Shown here in pieces: positions 8,193-16,852 of a stretch of 64,000 nucleotides of DNA. A model generated the notes under the pieces. That model saw nothing but the letters and a program-made list of their open reading frames with translations. It was not told where the DNA came from and did not search any database. The translations under genes and the position numbers were made by a program. Source of the stretch: Mycolicibacterium sp. S2-37 (GTDB lineage: Bacteria > Actinomycetota > Actinomycetes > Mycobacteriales > Mycobacteriaceae); contig NZ_JAFEVR010000009.1 of the NCBI RefSeq assembly GCF_017352375.1, positions 399,252-463,251 of the forward strand, given 5' to 3'. Every line of letters starts with the position of its first letter. Position 1 is the stretch's first letter.

Positions 8193-9122
8193 ATGACAGC
8201 CGCCCAGGTCACCGTTCCGGAGCCGGGTCAGTACGAGCTCAGCCATCTGCGCCTGCTCGAGGCCGAGGCCATCCACATCATCCGCGAGGTCGCCGCCGAA
8301 TTCGAGCGGCCCGTGCTGCTGTTCTCGGGCGGCAAGGACTCGATCGTCATGCTGCATCTCGCGATCAAGGCGTTCGCCCCGGCCCGCCTGCCGTTCCCGG
8401 TGATGCACGTCGACACCGGCCACAACTTCGACGAGGTGATCTCCACGCGCGACCGACTGGTCGCCGAGAACGGGGTGCGCCTGGTCGTCGCCTCGGTCCA
8501 GGAGGACATCGACGCAGGCCGGGTGGTCGACAACGGCCCGTCGCGCAATCCGCTGCAGACCGTGACGCTGCTGCGTGCCATCCGCGAGAACACCTTCGAC
8601 GCGGCGTTCGGCGGTGCCCGTCGCGACGAAGAGAAAGCCCGCGCCAAGGAGCGGGTGTTCAGCTTCCGCGACGAGTTCGGCCAGTGGGATCCCAAGGCGC
8701 AGCGACCGGAGCTGTGGAACATCTACAACGGCAGGCACCGCAAGGGTGAGCACATCCGGGTCTTCCCGCTGTCGAACTGGACCGAATACGACATCTGGGC
8801 CTACATCGGTGCCGAAGGCATCACCCTGCCGGCGATCTACTACGCCCACACCCGGCCGGTGTTCCAGCGTGACGGCATGCTGCTGGCGGTGCACCCGTTC
8901 ATGCAACCGCGGGAGGGCGAGGAGGTCTTCGAGACCAGCGTGCGCTTCCGCACCGTCGGTGACGTCACCTGCACCGGCTGCGTGGAGTCGACCGCGTCGT
9001 CGGTGGAGGACATCATCGCCGAGACCGCGCTGTCCCGGCTGACCGAACGCGGCGCCACCCGCGCTGACGACCGCATCTCCGAAGCGGGGATGGAAGACCG
9101 CAAGCGCGAGGGGTACTTCTGA
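8193..9122 (+). CDS. cysD: Sulfate adenylyltransferase small subunit CysD
   Basis: ATP-pyrophosphatase subunit of ATP sulfurylase; makes APS from sulfate and ATP together with CysN. 309 residues. The PP-loop is LLFSGGKDSIVML near residues 40-50, and the family signatures LPFPVMHVDTGHNFDEV, FGGARRDEEKARAKER and VTCTGCVESTA are all present. The ATG at 8193 was preferred over the open frame beginning at 8109 because it follows a good ribosome-binding site and the earlier start would fall on the -35 box. The stop overlaps the cysN start by one base (TGATG). Confidence 0.96.
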   Translation: MTAAQVTVPEPGQYELSHLRLLEAEAIHIIREVAAEFERPVLLFSGGKDSIVMLHLAIKAFAPARLPFPVMHVDTGHNFDEVISTRDRLVAENGVRLVVASVQEDIDAGRVVDNGPSRNPLQTVTLLRAIRENTFDAAFGGARRDEEKARAKERVFSFRDEFGQWDPKAQRPELWNIYNGRHRKGEHIRVFPLSNWTEYDIWAYIGAEGITLPAIYYAHTRPVFQRDGMLLAVHPFMQPREGEEVFETSVRFRTVGDVTCTGCVESTASSVEDIIAETALSRLTERGATRADDRISEAGMEDRKREGYF

Positions 9123-10972
9123 TGGCAACGCTTCTTCGTATCGCCACCGCCGGTTCGGTCGACGACGGTAAGTCGACGCTGATCGGCCGGTTGCTGTACG
9201 ACTCCAAAGCCGTGATGGAGGATCAGCTCGAGGCCGTCGAACGCACCTCCAAGGAGCGCGGTAACGACTACACCGACCTGGCACTGGTCACCGACGGTCT
9301 GCGGTCCGAGCGCGAACAGGGCATCACGATCGACGTGGCCTACCGCTACTTCGCCACGGCCAAGCGGAAATTCATCATCGCTGACACCCCCGGCCACATC
9401 CAGTACACGCGCAACATGGTCACTGGCACCTCGACCGCGCAGCTGGCGATCGTGCTGGTCGATGCCCGCCACGGGCTGCTCGAACAGTCGCGCAGGCACG
9501 CCTTCCTGGCGTCGCTGCTCGGCGTGCAGCACATCGTGCTCGCCGTGAACAAGATGGATCTGATCGACTGGGACCAGAAGAAGTTCGAGGACATCCGCGA
9601 CGAATTCCACGCGTTCGCCGCCCGGCTGGACATCCACGACGTCACCACCATCCCGATGTCGGCGTTGCTGGGCGACAACGTCGTCACCAAGTCGGACAAG
9701 GCCCCCTGGTACGACGGGCCCGCGCTGCTCAGCCACCTCGAAGAGGTCTACATCGCCGGTGACCGCAATCTGATCGACGTCCGGTTCCCGGTGCAGTACG
9801 TGATCCGACCACAGACTCGCGACCACGCCGACCATCGCAGCTACGCGGGTTCGGTCGCCAGCGGTGTCATGCGCGTCGGCGACGAGATCGTGGTGTTGCC
9901 GAGCGGCAAGTCCAGCACCATCACCGCCATCGATTCGCCGACCGGGCCTGTGGTGGAGGCGTTTCCGCCGATGGCGGTCTCGATCAGCCTCGCCGACGAC
10001 ATCGACATCTCCCGCGGCGACGTGATCGCCCGGGCCAACAACCAGCCCCACGTGTCGAAGGAGTTCGACGCCACCGTGTGCTGGATGGCCGATGAGACGG
10101 CGCTCGAGCCCGGGCGCGAGTACATCGTCAAGCACACCACCAGGACCATCAGGGCCCGCGTCGCCGCGCTGGACTACCGGCTCGACGTCAACACGCTGCA
10201 CCGCGACAAGTCCGCCACCGCGCTCAAGCTCAACGAACTCGGCCGGGTGACGTTGCGCACCCAGCAGCCGCTGCTCCTCGACGAGTACTCCCGTAACGCC
10301 GCAACGGGTTCGTTCATCCTGATCGACCCCGACACCAACGGCACGGTCGCGGCCGGCATGGTCCGCGACACCACACCGGTGGCGAACCGGACCGCCACCC
10401 CGAACACGGTCCGGCATCAATCGCTGGTCGACGCGAAGGACCGGCTGTCGAGGGGGCGAACGGTCTGGTTCACCGGGCTCTCCGGTTCGGGCAAGTCGTC
10501 GGTGGCCATGCGCGTCGAGCAGAAGCTGCTCGAACGCGGTTGTCCGGCATATGTTCTCGACGGGGACAACCTGCGGCACGGCCTCAACGCCGACCTCGGA
10601 TTCTCGATGGCCGACCGCGCGGAGAATCTGCGCCGCCTGGCTCATATCGCAACCCTGATGGCCGATTCGGGGCTGACGGTCCTGGTACCTGCGATCAGCC
10701 CGCTGACCGAACACCGCGAACTGGCCCGCGGCGTGCACCGCGACCAGGGCTATGAGTTCTTCGAGGTGTTCTGCGACACCCCGCTGGAGGACTGCGAGAA
10801 GCGGGACCCCAAAGGCCTCTACGCCAAGGCCCGAGCCGGCGAGATCACCCACTTCACCGGGATCGACAGCCCGTACCAGCGGCCGAAGAACCCGGATCTG
10901 CGTCTGACCCCCGACCGCAGTGTCGACGAGTTGGCTCAGCAGGTCATCGATCTGTTGGACGGCAAGCGATGA
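9122..10972 (+). CDS. cysN: Bifunctional sulfate adenylyltransferase GTPase subunit / APS kinase CysNC
   Basis: 616-residue fusion that drives APS formation by GTP hydrolysis and then phosphorylates APS to PAPS. The N-terminal GTPase (about 1-430) has G1 GSVDDGKST, G3 DTPGH and G4 NKMD. The C-terminal APS kinase (about 435-616) has a Walker A GLSGSGKSS near residue 455 and the DGDNLRHGLN substrate motif. Coupled to cysD upstream and overlapping the phosphatase gene downstream by four bases. PAPS feeds both reductive sulfur assimilation and sulfotransferases, one of which is encoded at 33124. Confidence 0.96.
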   Translation: MATLLRIATAGSVDDGKSTLIGRLLYDSKAVMEDQLEAVERTSKERGNDYTDLALVTDGLRSEREQGITIDVAYRYFATAKRKFIIADTPGHIQYTRNMVTGTSTAQLAIVLVDARHGLLEQSRRHAFLASLLGVQHIVLAVNKMDLIDWDQKKFEDIRDEFHAFAARLDIHDVTTIPMSALLGDNVVTKSDKAPWYDGPALLSHLEEVYIAGDRNLIDVRFPVQYVIRPQTRDHADHRSYAGSVASGVMRVGDEIVVLPSGKSSTITAIDSPTGPVVEAFPPMAVSISLADDIDISRGDVIARANNQPHVSKEFDATVCWMADETALEPGREYIVKHTTRTIRARVAALDYRLDVNTLHRDKSATALKLNELGRVTLRTQQPLLLDEYSRNAATGSFILIDPDTNGTVAAGMVRDTTPVANRTATPNTVRHQSLVDAKDRLSRGRTVWFTGLSGSGKSSVAMRVEQKLLERGCPAYVLDGDNLRHGLNADLGFSMADRAENLRRLAHIATLMADSGLTVLVPAISPLTEHRELARGVHRDQGYEFFEVFCDTPLEDCEKRDPKGLYAKARAGEITHFTGIDSPYQRPKNPDLRLTPDRSVDELAQQVIDLLDGKR

Positions 10973-11709
10973 GCCTCAACGACCACGAGCTGGCCGCGAG
11001 GCTGGCCACCCGCGCCGGCGAACTGCTGCTCGATGTGCGGGCGGAATTCGCCGAGGCGTCGGTCGAGGAGCGGAAGGCCGCAGGCGACAAGCGGTCTCAT
11101 GACTTCCTGATGGCCGAGCTGGCCGAGGCGCGGCCCGCGGACGCGGTGCTGTCGGAGGAGGGGGCCGACGATCCGGTGCGGTTGCGCGCGCAGCGCGTGT
11201 GGATCGTCGACCCGCTCGACGGCACCCGGGAGTTCTCCGAACTCGACCGCGACGACTGGGCGGTGCACGTTGCGCTGTGGCAGTCCGGGGAGCTGGTGGC
11301 CGGCGCGGTGGCGCTGCCTGCACAAAACACCACGCTCGCCACCCCGACCGTCGCCGCGCCGCGACCGATGCCCGCCGCGCCGCGCATCGTCGTGTCCCGG
11401 ACACGTCCGCCGGCGGTGGCGCTTGCCGTGCGCGACGCGCTGGACGGTGAACTGGTCGAGATGGGTTCGGCCGGTGCCAAAGTGGCCTCCATCGTGCAGG
11501 GCATCGCCGACGTCTACGTGCATGCGGGTGGACAGTACGAATGGGATTCGGCCGCACCGGTCGCGGTGGCGCGCGCCGCCGGACTGCACACCTCCCGCAT
11601 CGACGGGTCACCGCTGGTCTACAACCGCGAGGATCCCAAGCTGCCCGATCTGGTGGTGTGCCGTCCCGAGCTGGCCGCGGCGGTACTGGCGGTCACGCGG
11701 TCTGGGTAG
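10969..11709 (+). CDS. cysQ: CysQ-like 3'(2'),5'-bisphosphate nucleotidase (inositol phosphatase family)
   Basis: 246-residue Mg-dependent phosphatase. Metal-binding motifs of the family are visible: LSEEGADDP, WIVDPLDGTREFSE (the DPLDGT core) and YEWDSAAPVAVARAAG. Its start overlaps the cysNC stop (ATGA), which strongly suggests it works on a product of the pathway, most likely hydrolysing PAP to AMP after PAPS use. The family also includes inositol and fructose-bisphosphate phosphatases, so the substrate rests on context. The CysQ characterised in M. tuberculosis (Rv2131c) lies at a different locus, so this could be a paralogue. Confidence 0.82.
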   Translation: MSLNDHELAARLATRAGELLLDVRAEFAEASVEERKAAGDKRSHDFLMAELAEARPADAVLSEEGADDPVRLRAQRVWIVDPLDGTREFSELDRDDWAVHVALWQSGELVAGAVALPAQNTTLATPTVAAPRPMPAAPRIVVSRTRPPAVALAVRDALDGELVEMGSAGAKVASIVQGIADVYVHAGGQYEWDSAAPVAVARAAGLHTSRIDGSPLVYNREDPKLPDLVVCRPELAAAVLAVTRSG

Positions 11710-11719
11710 GCTCGGCCTC

Positions 11720-12319
11720 GTGCCGAATCCCACCCTTCGCGTCCTGGCCGATCTGCCCCAGCAACCGGTCAACCTGTCCCAGTCGACTCTGGTGCTCATC
11801 GACTGCCAGAACACCTACACCAAGGGTGTGATGGAACTCGAAGGCATCGAGGCCGCGCTGGACGAGGCGGCGGCCCTGCTCGACCGGGCCCGCACCGCGG
11901 GGATTCCGGTCATCCACATCCAGCACTCCGACGGCCCGGATTCGCTCTACGACATCGACGGGGAGACTGGTGCGATCGTTCCGGCCGTCGCTCCCCGCGA
12001 CGGCGAGCCCGTCGTGGTCAAGCAGTATCCGAACTCGTTCGTGCAGACCGACCTCGAAGAGCGGCTCAAGGCCGTCGGCGCCTCGAATCTGGTGCTGGCC
12101 GGCTTCATGACGCACATGTGCGTCAACTCGACCGCCCGCGGCGCGTTCAACCTCGGCTATGCGCCGACGGTGGTGGCATCGGCCACCGCCACCCGCGCGC
12201 TGCCGGGTCTGGACAGCGACGAGACGGTGTCCGCGGCGGCCATGCAGGCGGCCAGCCTCGCAGCGATGGCCGATCTGTTCGCGGTGGTGGTGCCCGGCGC
12301 GGGGGACATCCCCGACTAA
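11720..12319 (+). CDS. Isochorismatase-family cysteine hydrolase
   Basis: 199 residues from the GTG at 11720; the longer frame beginning at 11270 is antisense-like noise over cysQ. The catalytic triad of the family fits Asp28 (VLIDCQN), Lys101 (VVVKQYPNSF) and Cys134 (MTHMCVNSTAR). Members hydrolyse isochorismate, nicotinamide, N-carbamoylsarcosine or similar amides, and the substrate cannot be decided here. A TAGGCT -10-like box overlaps the cysQ stop seven bases before the GTG, suggesting a leaderless transcript of its own. The Rrf2 regulator follows after 10 bases. Confidence 0.88.
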   Translation: MPNPTLRVLADLPQQPVNLSQSTLVLIDCQNTYTKGVMELEGIEAALDEAAALLDRARTAGIPVIHIQHSDGPDSLYDIDGETGAIVPAVAPRDGEPVVVKQYPNSFVQTDLEERLKAVGASNLVLAGFMTHMCVNSTARGAFNLGYAPTVVASATATRALPGLDSDETVSAAAMQAASLAAMADLFAVVVPGAGDIPD

Positions 12320-12329
12320 CGTGGCCACC

Positions 12330-12806
12330 ATGCGGATGTCGGCGAAGGCGGAGTACGCCGTCCGCGCCATGGTGCAGTTGGCCACCGCCGAAGACGGGGT
12401 GCTGGTCAAGACCGACGACCTGGCCAAGGCGCAGGGCATTCCCGCGCAATTCCTGGTCGACATCCTGTCCGACCTGCGCACCGACCGGCTGGTGCGCAGC
12501 CACCGCGGCCGCGACGGCGGTTACGCGCTGGCCCGGCCGGCTGCTGACATCAGCATCGCCGACGTCCTGCGCTGCATCGACGGTCCGCTGGCCAGCGTCC
12601 GCGATATCGGTCTCGGCGATCTTCCCTACTCGGGTCCGACGGCGGCGCTGACCGACGTGTGGCGGGCGCTGCGGGCCAGCATGCGCTCGGTACTCGAGGG
12701 AACCAGCCTCGCCGACGTCGCGTCGGGGGGCCTGCCCCCGCACGTCGCGGCGATGGCCGGGGAGTACCTGGACCAGGAACACCGGCGCGGGCATTCGGTC
12801 GGCTAG
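12330..12806 (+). CDS. Rrf2-family transcriptional regulator (Rv1287-like)
   Basis: 158 residues starting MRMSAKAEYAVRAMVQLA, the typical Rrf2 winged-helix N-terminus; recognition region SHRGRDGGYALARPA. It closely matches M. tuberculosis Rv1287, also downstream of cysDN. Only one Cys is present (VLRCIDGP), so the three-Cys cluster that binds Fe-S in IscR/NsrR is absent and sensing must differ. TAACGT at 12317-12322, seven bases before the ATG, could give a leaderless mRNA. A role in controlling sulfur genes is inferred from position only. The stop codon shares bases with the convergent gene's stop. Confidence 0.9.
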   Translation: MRMSAKAEYAVRAMVQLATAEDGVLVKTDDLAKAQGIPAQFLVDILSDLRTDRLVRSHRGRDGGYALARPAADISIADVLRCIDGPLASVRDIGLGDLPYSGPTAALTDVWRALRASMRSVLEGTSLADVASGGLPPHVAAMAGEYLDQEHRRGHSVG

Positions 12807-13876
12807 GCGTTCCCGAAGCCGACCGCGCTGCGGATGAGCGGCAGCGTCGCCATGGTCGCGAAGCCCGGTTCTGCCGCGCACACCGCCGGGACCGCATTGA
12901 GCACCTGCATGGCGGTCGCGATGTTGGCGGCGTTGACGTGTTCGGCCATGCTCGCCGCCCGGCTGAAGCTGGCCAGCGCGATGAAGTGCGCCTGCATGGA
13001 CGGGTCGCCCTCGATGGTCAGCGTCCAGCCGTGCCGGGGTGTCGGCCAGTGCGCCGGATACTCGTTGCCCACCGTCCACAGCGTCTCGATCTCGACCAGT
13101 GGTTCACCCGCACGCCGCCCCACCCAGTTCCATCGCTGACCCGCCGTCGTGCCCGCCCGCAGCACGTGATCGAAGATCTCGTGGTCGGCCAGTGCAGGTA
13201 CGGCCTCGACCGACGCGGTGACCTCGTCGATGCCCGCGTGCAGCGCGTCGGCGATCAGCCACACCTCCTCGGTGAATATGCCGCTGTTGAATGCGAGAAA
13301 ATCGGTTGCCGTAGGACTGATCTCGTCGACCGGCCGACCGAAGGACATGTTGTCGAACGTGATGGCGGTGCTGTCGTACACCGACCAGTCGGCGCGCTCC
13401 TGCAGGGTGATCTTGTCGATGGTGCGGCTCATACCCGTCAGCGCGAGGGGAAGCACGCCCGACAGGTTGCCCGGGTTGATCCCGCTGCCGTGCACCGTGG
13501 TTCCACCCTGGCGGCAGGCCTGCTCGAGGCGGCTGCGCACCTCGGCCGGCTGACGGTCGGGATGGAACAGAAAGGCGGTGGTGACGACGTTCTTGCCGCC
13601 GGCCAGCAGCGCGCAGACGTCATCGAGGTCGACCAGGCGCGGCGTGTAGATCACACAATCCGCGTCGAGGGCGGCAACGGCGTCGGAGTCGCTGGTGGCC
13701 AGCACGCCGACGGGGGAGCGCCCTGCCAGTTCGCCGGCGTCCACGCCGTTCTTGGCCTCCGCATAGACCTTGACGCCGACCAGTTGCAGGCCGGGCCGGT
13801 GGTCGAGGATGGTGGCGATGAGCTCGCGGCCCACGGCGCCGGTGCCCCACTGGACCACCCGCAGCGGCGCCGTCAC
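12803..13876 (-). CDS. NAD(P)-binding dihydrodipicolinate reductase-like dehydrogenase
   Basis: 357 residues from a GTG at 13876 whose bases overlap the stop of the upstream VOC gene (GTGA). The N-terminal Rossmann fold begins LRVVQWGTGAVGRELIATIL, and the middle carries the substrate-domain pattern GINPGNLSGVLPLALTG. This architecture is common in mycobacteria, where such proteins are annotated as DapB-like or 2,4-diaminopentanoate dehydrogenase-like. It is not the biosynthetic DapB. The reaction is unknown. Two-gene operon with the VOC protein. Confidence 0.75.
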   Translation of the reverse strand: MTAPLRVVQWGTGAVGRELIATILDHRPGLQLVGVKVYAEAKNGVDAGELAGRSPVGVLATSDSDAVAALDADCVIYTPRLVDLDDVCALLAGGKNVVTTAFLFHPDRQPAEVRSRLEQACRQGGTTVHGSGINPGNLSGVLPLALTGMSRTIDKITLQERADWSVYDSTAITFDNMSFGRPVDEISPTATDFLAFNSGIFTEEVWLIADALHAGIDEVTASVEAVPALADHEIFDHVLRAGTTAGQRWNWVGRRAGEPLVEIETLWTVGNEYPAHWPTPRHGWTLTIEGDPSMQAHFIALASFSRAASMAEHVNAANIATAMQVLNAVPAVCAAEPGFATMATLPLIRSAVGFGNA

Positions 13877-14262
13877 GCGCCCGAACCGTAAGGCCGGGTG
13901 ATGATCTCGAGGTAGTGCCCGGACGGATCCTGGAAGTAGACGCCGCGGCCGCCGTCGTGGTGATTGATCTCGCCGGGGTGCTCGCCGTGCGGGTCGGCCC
14001 AGTGCTGCAGGCCGCGTTCTCGGATGCGCCCGTAGATCGCGTCGAATTCCTCCTCGGACACCAGGAAAGCGTAGTGCTGCGGGTGGATGCCGTCGTCCTC
14101 GGCGGCCTGGGCGTAGTCGAGGCTGACGCCGTGATTGAGCTCGACAGCCAGGAACGGGCCGAACTGCTTGGCGGCGGGCAGTCCGAACAGTTCGGTGAAG
14201 AAGCCGGCGGACTCGCTGCGGTCCCTGGCGGCGACGATCGTGTGGTTGAACGTGATGGCCAT
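13873..14262 (-). CDS. VOC (glyoxalase/dioxygenase superfamily) protein
   Basis: 129 residues with the beta-alpha-beta-beta-beta repeat of the vicinal oxygen chelate fold: FNHTIVAARDRSESAGFFTELFG at the start (shown with its metal-type His) and GVYFQDPSGHYLEIITRPYG at the end, with His and Glu in the usual metal-ligand places. Function could be isomerase, dioxygenase or resistance protein. First gene of the minus-strand pair, divergent from the nitronate monooxygenase with only 24 bases between starts. Confidence 0.82.
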   Translation of the reverse strand: MAITFNHTIVAARDRSESAGFFTELFGLPAAKQFGPFLAVELNHGVSLDYAQAAEDDGIHPQHYAFLVSEEEFDAIYGRIRERGLQHWADPHGEHPGEINHHDGGRGVYFQDPSGHYLEIITRPYGSGA

Positions 14263-14286
14263 GGGTCAAGGATGCAGGATGGCGGT

Positions 14287-15303
14287 ATGCCGGTATTCGA
14301 TATTCGTGACCTGTCCCGACCCGTCCTCGTCGCGCCGATGGCCGGTGGGCCGTCCACCCCGGAACTCGCTGCGGCCGGTACCAATGCCGGCGGCCTGGGG
14401 TTCGTGGCGGCCGGATATCTGACGGCCGACGTATTCGCCGAGCGGCTCAGCGCCGCCAAGGCCTTGACGGCAGGCCCGTTGGGGACGAATCTCTTTGTCC
14501 CGCAACCGAGTGTCGCGAGTCCAGGCGAGGTGGCGGCGTACGCCGAACAGCTGTCGGCCGATGGGCAGCGCTACGGTGCCGAGCCCGGACCGCCCCGGTC
14601 CGACGACGACGACTGGCAGGCCAAGCTCGACGTCCTGGCCGACCTGCGGCCCGAGGTGGCGTCGTTCACGTTCGGCCTGCCGAGTTCCGAGGAGGTGGCG
14701 CGGCTGCGCGACGCCGGTATCGCCACCGTCGGCACCGTGACCACGGTCGAGGAGGCGCGTGCGGCGGTACAGCGCGGTGTGGACGCCGTTGCGGTGCAGG
14801 GTCCCGAGGCCGGTGGCCACCGCGGCCACTTCGACCCCGGCGTGCGGCCGCCGACCCAGCCGCTGGCCGAACTGCTCGCCGCGGTGCTCGCGGCGGTCGA
14901 CGTGCCGGCGGTGGCGGCCGGAGGGCTGATCGACGCTCGAGATGTCGCCGCCGTTCTCGATGCGGGTGCGGTGGCCGCGCAGCTCGGCACCGCATTCCTG
15001 CTGGCCGACGAATCGGGTAGCTCGCCGGTTCACCGCGCCGCGCTGCGGGACCCACAGTTCACCGAGACGGTGGTGACCAAGGCCTTCTCCGGCCGCTACG
15101 CCCGGGGACTGCGGAACCGCTTCGTCGTCGAGCACGACGAGCAGGCGCCGCTGGCCTATCCCGAGGTTCACTATCTGACCGGTCCACTGCGCGCCGCGGC
15201 CGTACGCGCCGGCGATCCGCACGGGACCAACATCTGGGCGGGCACCGGATTCCGTTCCGCGCCATCGGGTCCGGTGGCCGACATCATGGCTGGACTCACC
15301 TAG
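14287..15303 (+). CDS. Nitronate monooxygenase (2-nitropropane dioxygenase family)
   Basis: FMN-dependent TIM-barrel oxygenase, 338 residues from the ATG at 14287. Motifs: VLVAPMAGGPSTPELAAA at the N-terminus, LGTNLFVP, VQGPEAGGHRGHF (the catalytic His region), VAAGGLIDARDV and AAQLGTAFLLADE for FMN phosphate binding. Detoxifies alkyl nitronates such as propionate 3-nitronate in characterised members. Divergent from the VOC gene and nearly abutting the DUF4097 gene on the other strand. Confidence 0.9.
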   Translation: MPVFDIRDLSRPVLVAPMAGGPSTPELAAAGTNAGGLGFVAAGYLTADVFAERLSAAKALTAGPLGTNLFVPQPSVASPGEVAAYAEQLSADGQRYGAEPGPPRSDDDDWQAKLDVLADLRPEVASFTFGLPSSEEVARLRDAGIATVGTVTTVEEARAAVQRGVDAVAVQGPEAGGHRGHFDPGVRPPTQPLAELLAAVLAAVDVPAVAAGGLIDARDVAAVLDAGAVAAQLGTAFLLADESGSSPVHRAALRDPQFTETVVTKAFSGRYARGLRNRFVVEHDEQAPLAYPEVHYLTGPLRAAAVRAGDPHGTNIWAGTGFRSAPSGPVADIMAGLT

Positions 15304-15304
15304 G

Positions 15305-16189
15305 TCAGCGCCGCGGCCGCTCGGATTCCTCGACGACGACGTCACCGGCCTCGGAGCGGGCAGTGACCTCGGCGACAGCGACCGCCGGATCCGACGTCTC
15401 GGGCACCTGCACCTTGGTGGACAGATCGGATTGGGCGCGCACCAGGTAGGGGCCCTTGGGGGGGAGTCCGATGACGACGTCGCCGGTGCTGCTGGTCGCC
15501 TCGATCGTCGGTGGTGCCGCGTCGGCGAAGTCGACTGCGATGTCCCCGTTGGACGTCGTGGCGGAGAAGCGCTCGGCAACGGTGATCGGTCGGTGTGCCT
15601 CGATATCGCCGTTCACCGTCTGGACCTCCACGCGCCGTGCCGCACCGCGCAGGACGACCGATCCGTCGATGGTTCTGGCGATGAGCTGGTCGAGGTCGGT
15701 CTGAACGAGCGTCACGCCGGTGTCCTGCTGGGTGCGCACCGTCATCCGCCTGGCCTGCTCGGGGGGCAACGACACCGTGATCTCCCCTCCGCGAGCCCAA
15801 TCGAAGATCCCCGACGGCCGGCCTTCGACGCTGATGCGGGTCTCGGCGCCCTCGTTGGTCACGGTGAGTCGGTGATCCCCGCCGCTGCTGGTGTTCACCA
15901 CGCGTAGATCGGCCCGGGCTTCGCGAGCGTTGCGATCGCCGGTGATGCGAATGGCGACCGGCACGCCGCCGGCGTCGATGGACAGCGACCGCATGGTCGT
16001 CGGCAGGGTCTGGTTGTCGGTGGCCACCCGCACCGTGCTCACGCCCCAGGCAGCGACGGCCAGCGCCGCGAGGCTGCCCGTCACGATGATGGCGGCGGCG
16101 GCGAGGAGCACTCCGCGGAAGGCCCTACGGCCGCCGGGGGTCAGCTCCGGCGGTGCTCCGGCGGGGGCGGGCGTCGTGATGGTCGTCAT
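15305..16189 (-). CDS. DUF4097-type membrane-anchored beta-repeat protein
   Basis: 294 residues. A cytoplasmic N-terminus (about 1-25) is followed by one membrane helix (VLLAAAAIIVTGSLAALAVA) and a long external domain of repeating beta elements such as TVNGDIEAHRPI, TSNGDIAVDF and SSTGDVVIGLP, the recurring (N/T)GD pattern of the DUF4097 putative-adhesin fold. It is the last gene of a minus-strand operon after the NarL-type kinase and regulator, 18 bases downstream of the latter. Such proteins often accompany envelope-stress two-component systems. It may be the output or a signal modulator. Confidence 0.78.
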   Translation of the reverse strand: MTTITTPAPAGAPPELTPGGRRAFRGVLLAAAAIIVTGSLAALAVAAWGVSTVRVATDNQTLPTTMRSLSIDAGGVPVAIRITGDRNAREARADLRVVNTSSGGDHRLTVTNEGAETRISVEGRPSGIFDWARGGEITVSLPPEQARRMTVRTQQDTGVTLVQTDLDQLIARTIDGSVVLRGAARRVEVQTVNGDIEAHRPITVAERFSATTSNGDIAVDFADAAPPTIEATSSTGDVVIGLPPKGPYLVRAQSDLSTKVQVPETSDPAVAVAEVTARSEAGDVVVEESERPRR

Positions 16190-16207
16190 GAAGGGTCCCT
16201 TTGCAGG

Positions 16208-16852
16208 TCAGGATTCCAGGAAGCGCAGAACCGCCAGCACGCGGCGATTCTCGGTCTCGTCGGGCGCCAGGTTCAGCTTCGTGAAGATGGAGGCGATGTG
16301 CTTCTCGGCCGAGCCGACCGAGATGTGCAATCCGGCGGCGATCGCCGAGTTCGTCCGGCCCTCGGCCATGAGTTGCAGCACGTCACGCTCGCGGGGGGTG
16401 AGTTCGTCGAGTGCCGCCCGCCGGCGCGAGCGCACCAGGATCTGCGAGACGACCTCCGGGTCGAGCACCGTCCCGCCGCCACCGACCACCTCCACGGCGT
16501 CGAGGAAGGCGGGCACATCGGCCACCCGGTCTTTGAGCAGGTAACCGAATCCCCTTGTGTCCGAGGCGATGAGGTCGGCGGCGTAGCGTTCCTCGACGTA
16601 GTGTGACAGCACGAGCACCGGCGACTCGGGGTTCTGGCTGCGCAGCAGGGCGGCGGCGCGGATACCTTCGTCGGTGAACGTCGGAGGCATGCGGACATCC
16701 AGAATCGCCAGGTCGGGACGCTCGTCGTTGACCAGGCGCAGCAGGTCGGTCGCATCCGGCACACCGGCTACCACCTCGTGTCCCGCGTCGGACAGGATCC
16801 GTTCGATCCCGGCCCGCAGCAGCGCCGAGTCCTCGGCGATCACGATGCGCAC
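16208..16852 (-). CDS. NarL/LuxR-family response regulator
   Basis: 214 residues from a GTG at 16852 that overlaps the kinase stop by 13 bases. The receiver domain starts VRIVIAEDSALLRAGIERIL, with phospho-Asp in LAILDVRMPP and Lys in GYLLKDRV. The C-terminal helix-turn-helix is LTPRERDVLQLMAEGRTNSAIA. Clearly the partner of the adjacent HisKA_3 kinase. Target genes are unknown; the downstream DUF4097 gene and the divergent TDT transporter are the nearest candidates. Confidence 0.93.
   Translation of the reverse strand: MRIVIAEDSALLRAGIERILSDAGHEVVAGVPDATDLLRLVNDERPDLAILDVRMPPTFTDEGIRAAALLRSQNPESPVLVLSHYVEERYAADLIASDTRGFGYLLKDRVADVPAFLDAVEVVGGGGTVLDPEVVSQILVRSRRRAALDELTPRERDVLQLMAEGRTNSAIAAGLHISVGSAEKHIASIFTKLNLAPDETENRRVLAVLRFLES

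Noticed and set aside
8840..10852. 670-codon antisense frame over cysD-cysNC
   Set aside because: Antisense shadow with no recognisable protein features; cysNC is unambiguous.
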